Assembly (NCBI GenBank): GCA_014885115.2
Contig: WKLE02000244.1
Span: forward strand, 1 to 32,374
From: Asterionellopsis glacialis
Lineage: Eukaryota > Bacillariophyta > Plagiogrammaphyceae > Rhaphoneidales > Asterionellopsidaceae
DNA: 32,374 nucleotides
Direction: 5' to 3'
Positions 29,313 to 32,374 of the stretch are shown one piece after another (position 1 is the stretch's first letter; each line of letters opens with the position of its first letter). The translations under genes and the position numbers were made by a program. The notes beneath the pieces were generated by a model, which did not search any database, was not told the origin of the DNA, and saw nothing but the letters and a program-made list of their open reading frames with translations.

Positions 29313-30373
29313 ATGCTTATTCGAACAAATTTACATGTTGGTGGTCGTCATCACTTCTTTGGAGGAACATTTGCGTGGGCAGTGTTCTTCCTCCTCTTGA
29401 TCACATCATCGGCAACTGGGTCAAGTCAATCTATAGAAAACGCAGCAATCGCCGAGAATAATACGAATACAACAAGTCCAACTCCTACTCCAACAATGTC
29501 ACCAACTGAGAATTCAACCAATACGACAACACCTAGTCCAACTCCTGCTCCAACAAGTACTAACTCGTCAAATACTACGACTGTTTCACCATCACCGACC
29601 ACATCTCCAAGTCCTACAATCAGTCCAACGTCGAATGCCACTACACTTACGCCAACAACGCCAGCCCCGGCTACCCCAGAACCAACAACACCGCAGCCTT
29701 CCACACCAGAACCAACAACACCACCACCAATAACTCCGTCACCTACAACCTTATCGCCAACAACTCCATCACCTACTACAACTGCACCTACAATTGCTCC
29801 TACCAATCAAACCAATAAGAAAAAACATTTATCTTTTGGAAGGATTATTGCCAAAACAATAGCATGGATTATCATTATGATTCTTTGCGTATTACTATTT
29901 GGTGCTTTCATGTCCAATCGATACCATATTTACTATGCCTTACGAGGGGTAAGTGTACTTGTTCCCCAACATTTCTTTTGTGCTTTGCTTTGCTTGTTTG
30001 CTTTCTCGTGTTCTGCTAGTCTCTTTTATTCTGTGTTGTAATAAAAATATCGTCACGTGATCTATGTTTTTAAAACTGCTTGCTTCTTACACAATCTTTC
30101 TTTTGATTCTTCTTCCAACCATCAACAATGACACCACCACCACCACCGACGACGACGATGATGATCGATCATCTCTGCAAACAAACTGCAATTGTTTTAC
30201 GTGATGGATAGCTTTGGCAAACTATTTTACAATTGGAATGTACGAGATGGATACGAAGAAAATTACGTAATGGATTATTTAATCGATCATCATCCTCAGG
30301 TGGATCATTAAATGAAGTTATTTTTGAACCATCCAATGATATGACACAAGGATTGTTATTGAATGACACCTAA
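29313..30373 (+). CDS. Membrane protein with signal peptide and Pro/Thr-rich ectodomain
   Basis: I infer two exons. Exon 1 (29313-29948) encodes a signal-like hydrophobic segment (~17-36), an Asn/Thr then Pro/Thr/Ser stalk (~48-168, likely heavily glycosylated), a Lys cluster (~169-172) and a transmembrane helix (~180-205). The phase-0 intron (29949-30211, 263 bp) has donor GTAAGT and acceptor GGATAG. Exon 2 (30212-30373) gives a cytoplasmic tail rich in Arg and Ser (TRWIRRKLRNGLFNRSSSS) and ends at TAA, for about 265 aa. Without splicing the frame would end at 30041 in a hydrophobic, low-complexity tail, which is less likely. No catalytic domain is seen; a surface or wall-associated role is inferred from composition only. 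Confidence 0.65.
29949..30211 (+). other. Predicted intron in the Pro/Thr-rich membrane protein gene
   Basis: GTAAGT follows a complete GGG codon and the intron ends ...GGATAG. Splicing in phase 0 replaces a hydrophobic read-through tail with the Arg-rich exon 2. The intron contains (CAC)n and (GAC)n runs at about 30130-30155. Confidence 0.55.
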
Positions 30374-31114
30374 AACAAACAAACAAACAACAAAACACAA
30401 TCATGATCATATTCATATTTACAATACAATGACGAATTCTCTAGTCTGCAGCGTCCACTCGAGTCTAGTCTAGTACTCACAGTCAAAAATATAAAACTAT
30501 AAACAAAATGTTCTTTCCATTTATATGGTTTCTTTTCTCAAAAAAGTGTTGTCGATTGTTCTTTCGCTTGAGAGTATGCATGTACAAATGTTAAGAGAGA
30601 TCTGGAGAATATAGTGACGGATTTTGTAGATTTAAAAGATATTTGTACTGTGCGACAGATGTCGAGAACCATTACTAAACTTTTTTTGCTAGACCGTCAA
30701 AATGAAAGATAAACATCTTCTCAAATTCTACCGTACTTGGTAGACCACTGTACTACCTGAAACTCTTACTGACAAAGTACTTTTAGCAACTACCAACAAA
30801 ATAAAAAAAATCCCAAAATCATGACAAACCAAAGGTATTGTTTAAAAAAGACAAATTTGGTTCGATGTTCCCGAGGACTCGATACTCATGGAAAAAAAGG
30901 ACAAAAGAACAGCACACTTGTGACAAGAATATATCCTAAACTTGTGCAAGAAACATCCTGACAAGTGCGAAGGAATATTGTTCGTTCTTTTATCTTCGAT
31001 GCAATATTGCAAGATACACAATAATGTCTATAGCCAACCGAATGAACAAAACAAACACACACACTCAACAAATAAAGATAGAAGATATGATTGTTTTGTC
31101 CATGACACAATGGC
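30374..31114. other. Spacer with no supported gene
   Basis: This AT-rich stretch of about 740 bp lies between the 3' end of the Pro/Thr-rich protein gene (+) and the 3' end of the broken acidic-repeat gene (-). A 78-aa minus-strand frame (30886-31122) and the overlapping plus-strand frame show no motif. It presumably holds 3' UTRs. Confidence 0.5.
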
Positions 31115-31650
31115 TTATACATCAGTTTCTTCTTCTTCTTCTTCTCCGTCTACAAATAAGCGTTCAACAGCAACGAAGATAGAGCACCAAAATATTTTGG
31201 TTAGAACAATGTCATGAAACAAGAAACAAACAAAAAACAATTATCAATGAAACTTACCCTCCAAGTCTTCATCAAGGTCTTCATCAAATGCCAAATCACA
31301 CGTTTTCTTTCCTGCAGATGGTGCCTTTGCATCAGAGGGTGACTTGGTAGATTGAAGTCGACATTGATAACCAGCTTCCCCTTCCACAGTTTCATCTTAC
31401 CATTCTTCCTCTGATTCTTCATCGTAGGATTCATCATCAAAGTTCTCATTGTAGGATTCATCATCAAAGTCCTCATTGAATGCCAAATCATTGATGGCGA
31501 CTTTGTATCAGAGGGTGACTTGGTAGATTGAAGTCGACTTTCATAAGTGTCCAATGCAACCTCGTCGGACCATTCTTGGCCATTTTGGGTATTTACCTAG
31601 TTGTAGGCGATTACTAATAAAACAGGGAGGAGAATAGCAAAGTACTTCAT
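31115..31650 (-). pseudogene. Broken secreted acidic-repeat protein gene
   Basis: The ATG at 31650 opens a clear signal peptide (MKYFAILLPVLLVIAYN) that meets TAG at 31597-31599. The same frame then continues VNTQNGQEWSDEVALDTYES and a segment RLQSTKSPSD. A frameshift near 31500 leads to acidic repeats (two copies of DDESYNE-like units), then TAA at 31397-31399, then a second RLQSTKSPSDAKAPSAGKK copy and DLAFDEDLDEDLE. An intron is likely at 31150-31257 (GTAAG...TTTGTAG, 108 bp), joining to a final Asp-Gly-Glu7-Thr-Asp-Val and TAA at 31115-31117. The TAA aligns with a Ser codon in the first repeat (TCC versus TAA), so it looks like mutation rather than a missed intron. Function unknown. Confidence 0.6.
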
Positions 31651-32374
31651 GGTGAATAAGGTATTTAAAAGTTGTGGTGTGGATGCAGATTGAAAACTTG
31701 AATTTGTGAGAAATACTGTGAATTTAGACTTCTCTGAACAGAATATTTTATCTCTGATGAAATGATGCATGCACGCTAGAGAGTAGGAATGTGTAGGACC
31801 TATTTTGTCGACTCGTGGTATATGATCTACATATTCAAATCTTTAGTAGTGTTACTTTCCATTACTCTGATTGCACATGGTACCCGGGTAAACCGACCTG
31901 CTGTTACCTGTACCAGGTACAGCATCATATATCCATATCTAATAGGCCTCACAGAGTTTAGCTTTGACCCTTCACGCAATGCTTGTGTAGAACCACTACA
32001 TTAGTTGAGTCCAGCTAGATAGTGGTTAATTTGGTCTGTGGTCCCCACCAGTCTCCCTCCGATGCAGCGAAATACCTACTAGGAACTACAGGATGTTTGT
32101 TGATAAGAACAATGAAATGATGAAAAGAACCGACTGCATTTTGTGAACGACAACAAATAACTCATTGGCATGTCAATAGGTAGGTGACAATTTTTATATG
32201 TTCTTTATTGTTACTATCTATACTTACAATGTTGTAAAAAAACTGCCACTGGATCACAGGTCTACAACAAGAAATCATGGCTTTAGTACGCACGGTTGCA
32301 AATGCTGACACTTTGTGGTGTTTTGTGGTATTCAGCCATTTACCAAGATGACAGCTATTTCAAGTATAGTAGGG
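31651..32374. other. Right edge with no supported gene
   Basis: I see only AT-rich non-coding sequence, including one exact GTACCAGGTAC palindrome (31910-31920) and a GGTACCCGGGT palindrome-like site at 31879-31889. The part next to 31651 would be the promoter of the broken acidic-repeat gene. A short plus-strand frame (31789-32004) overlaps the repeats and is not credible. Confidence 0.55.

Noticed and set aside
31373..31397. Treating the GTAAG at the EEEW-stop as a splice donor
   Set aside because: The stop aligns with a Ser codon in the upstream repeat copy and the following residues continue the repeat, so a point mutation fits better.

Overview
The window looks like nuclear DNA of a stramenopile, most likely a diatom. 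It is AT-rich and eukaryotic: short GT-AG introns, an IWS1/Spn1 elongation factor, secreted and membrane proteins with the Pro/Thr/Ser 'PTPSPT' stalks typical of diatom surface proteins, long intergenic gaps full of short repeats, and a decayed Mutator-like transposase. I could run no database search, so family calls rest on motifs read by eye.

Left part (1-4.9 kb). A bifunctional methylene-THF dehydrogenase/cyclohydrolase (folD type, +) converges on a choline/ecdysteroid-kinase-like phosphotransferase (-). A repeat-rich spacer follows.

Central part (4.96-18.0 kb), the most striking region. Four paralogous secreted Cys-rich proteins are arranged - + - +. They read as two copies of one divergent gene pair. 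Each pair has a long, intronless member with C-terminal DUF1349/concanavalin-like domains on the minus strand (975 aa and 783 aa). Its partner on the plus strand is a short, core-only member with one phase-2 intron (541 aa and 508 aa). The two divergent promoter regions share a conserved block around the 15-mer GATGCTAAATAAAAT, so the whole unit, promoter included, seems to have been duplicated in tandem. Patches of near-identical DNA between copies suggest later gene conversion or recent exchange. I do not know the function of the shared core.

Right-centre (19.5-23.8 kb). A type II membrane protein has a Lys-rich block, a Pro/Thr stalk and a GH29 (alpha-L-fucosidase)-like ectodomain, with one apparent 1-nt frameshift. 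It converges on the IWS1 gene (-).

Right part (23.8-32.4 kb). This is gene-poor and transposon-derived. It holds long hairpins, a broken Mutator-like transposase, and inside that a GC-rich island of tandem repeats carrying CRE-type TGACGTCA palindromes. Beyond it are a two-exon membrane protein with a Pro/Thr-rich ectodomain, and a broken secreted acidic-repeat gene with in-frame stops.

A palindrome, GTACC(A/T)GGTAC, recurs in the intergenic spacers throughout, is densest in the two divergent promoters, and was not noticed in coding sequence.
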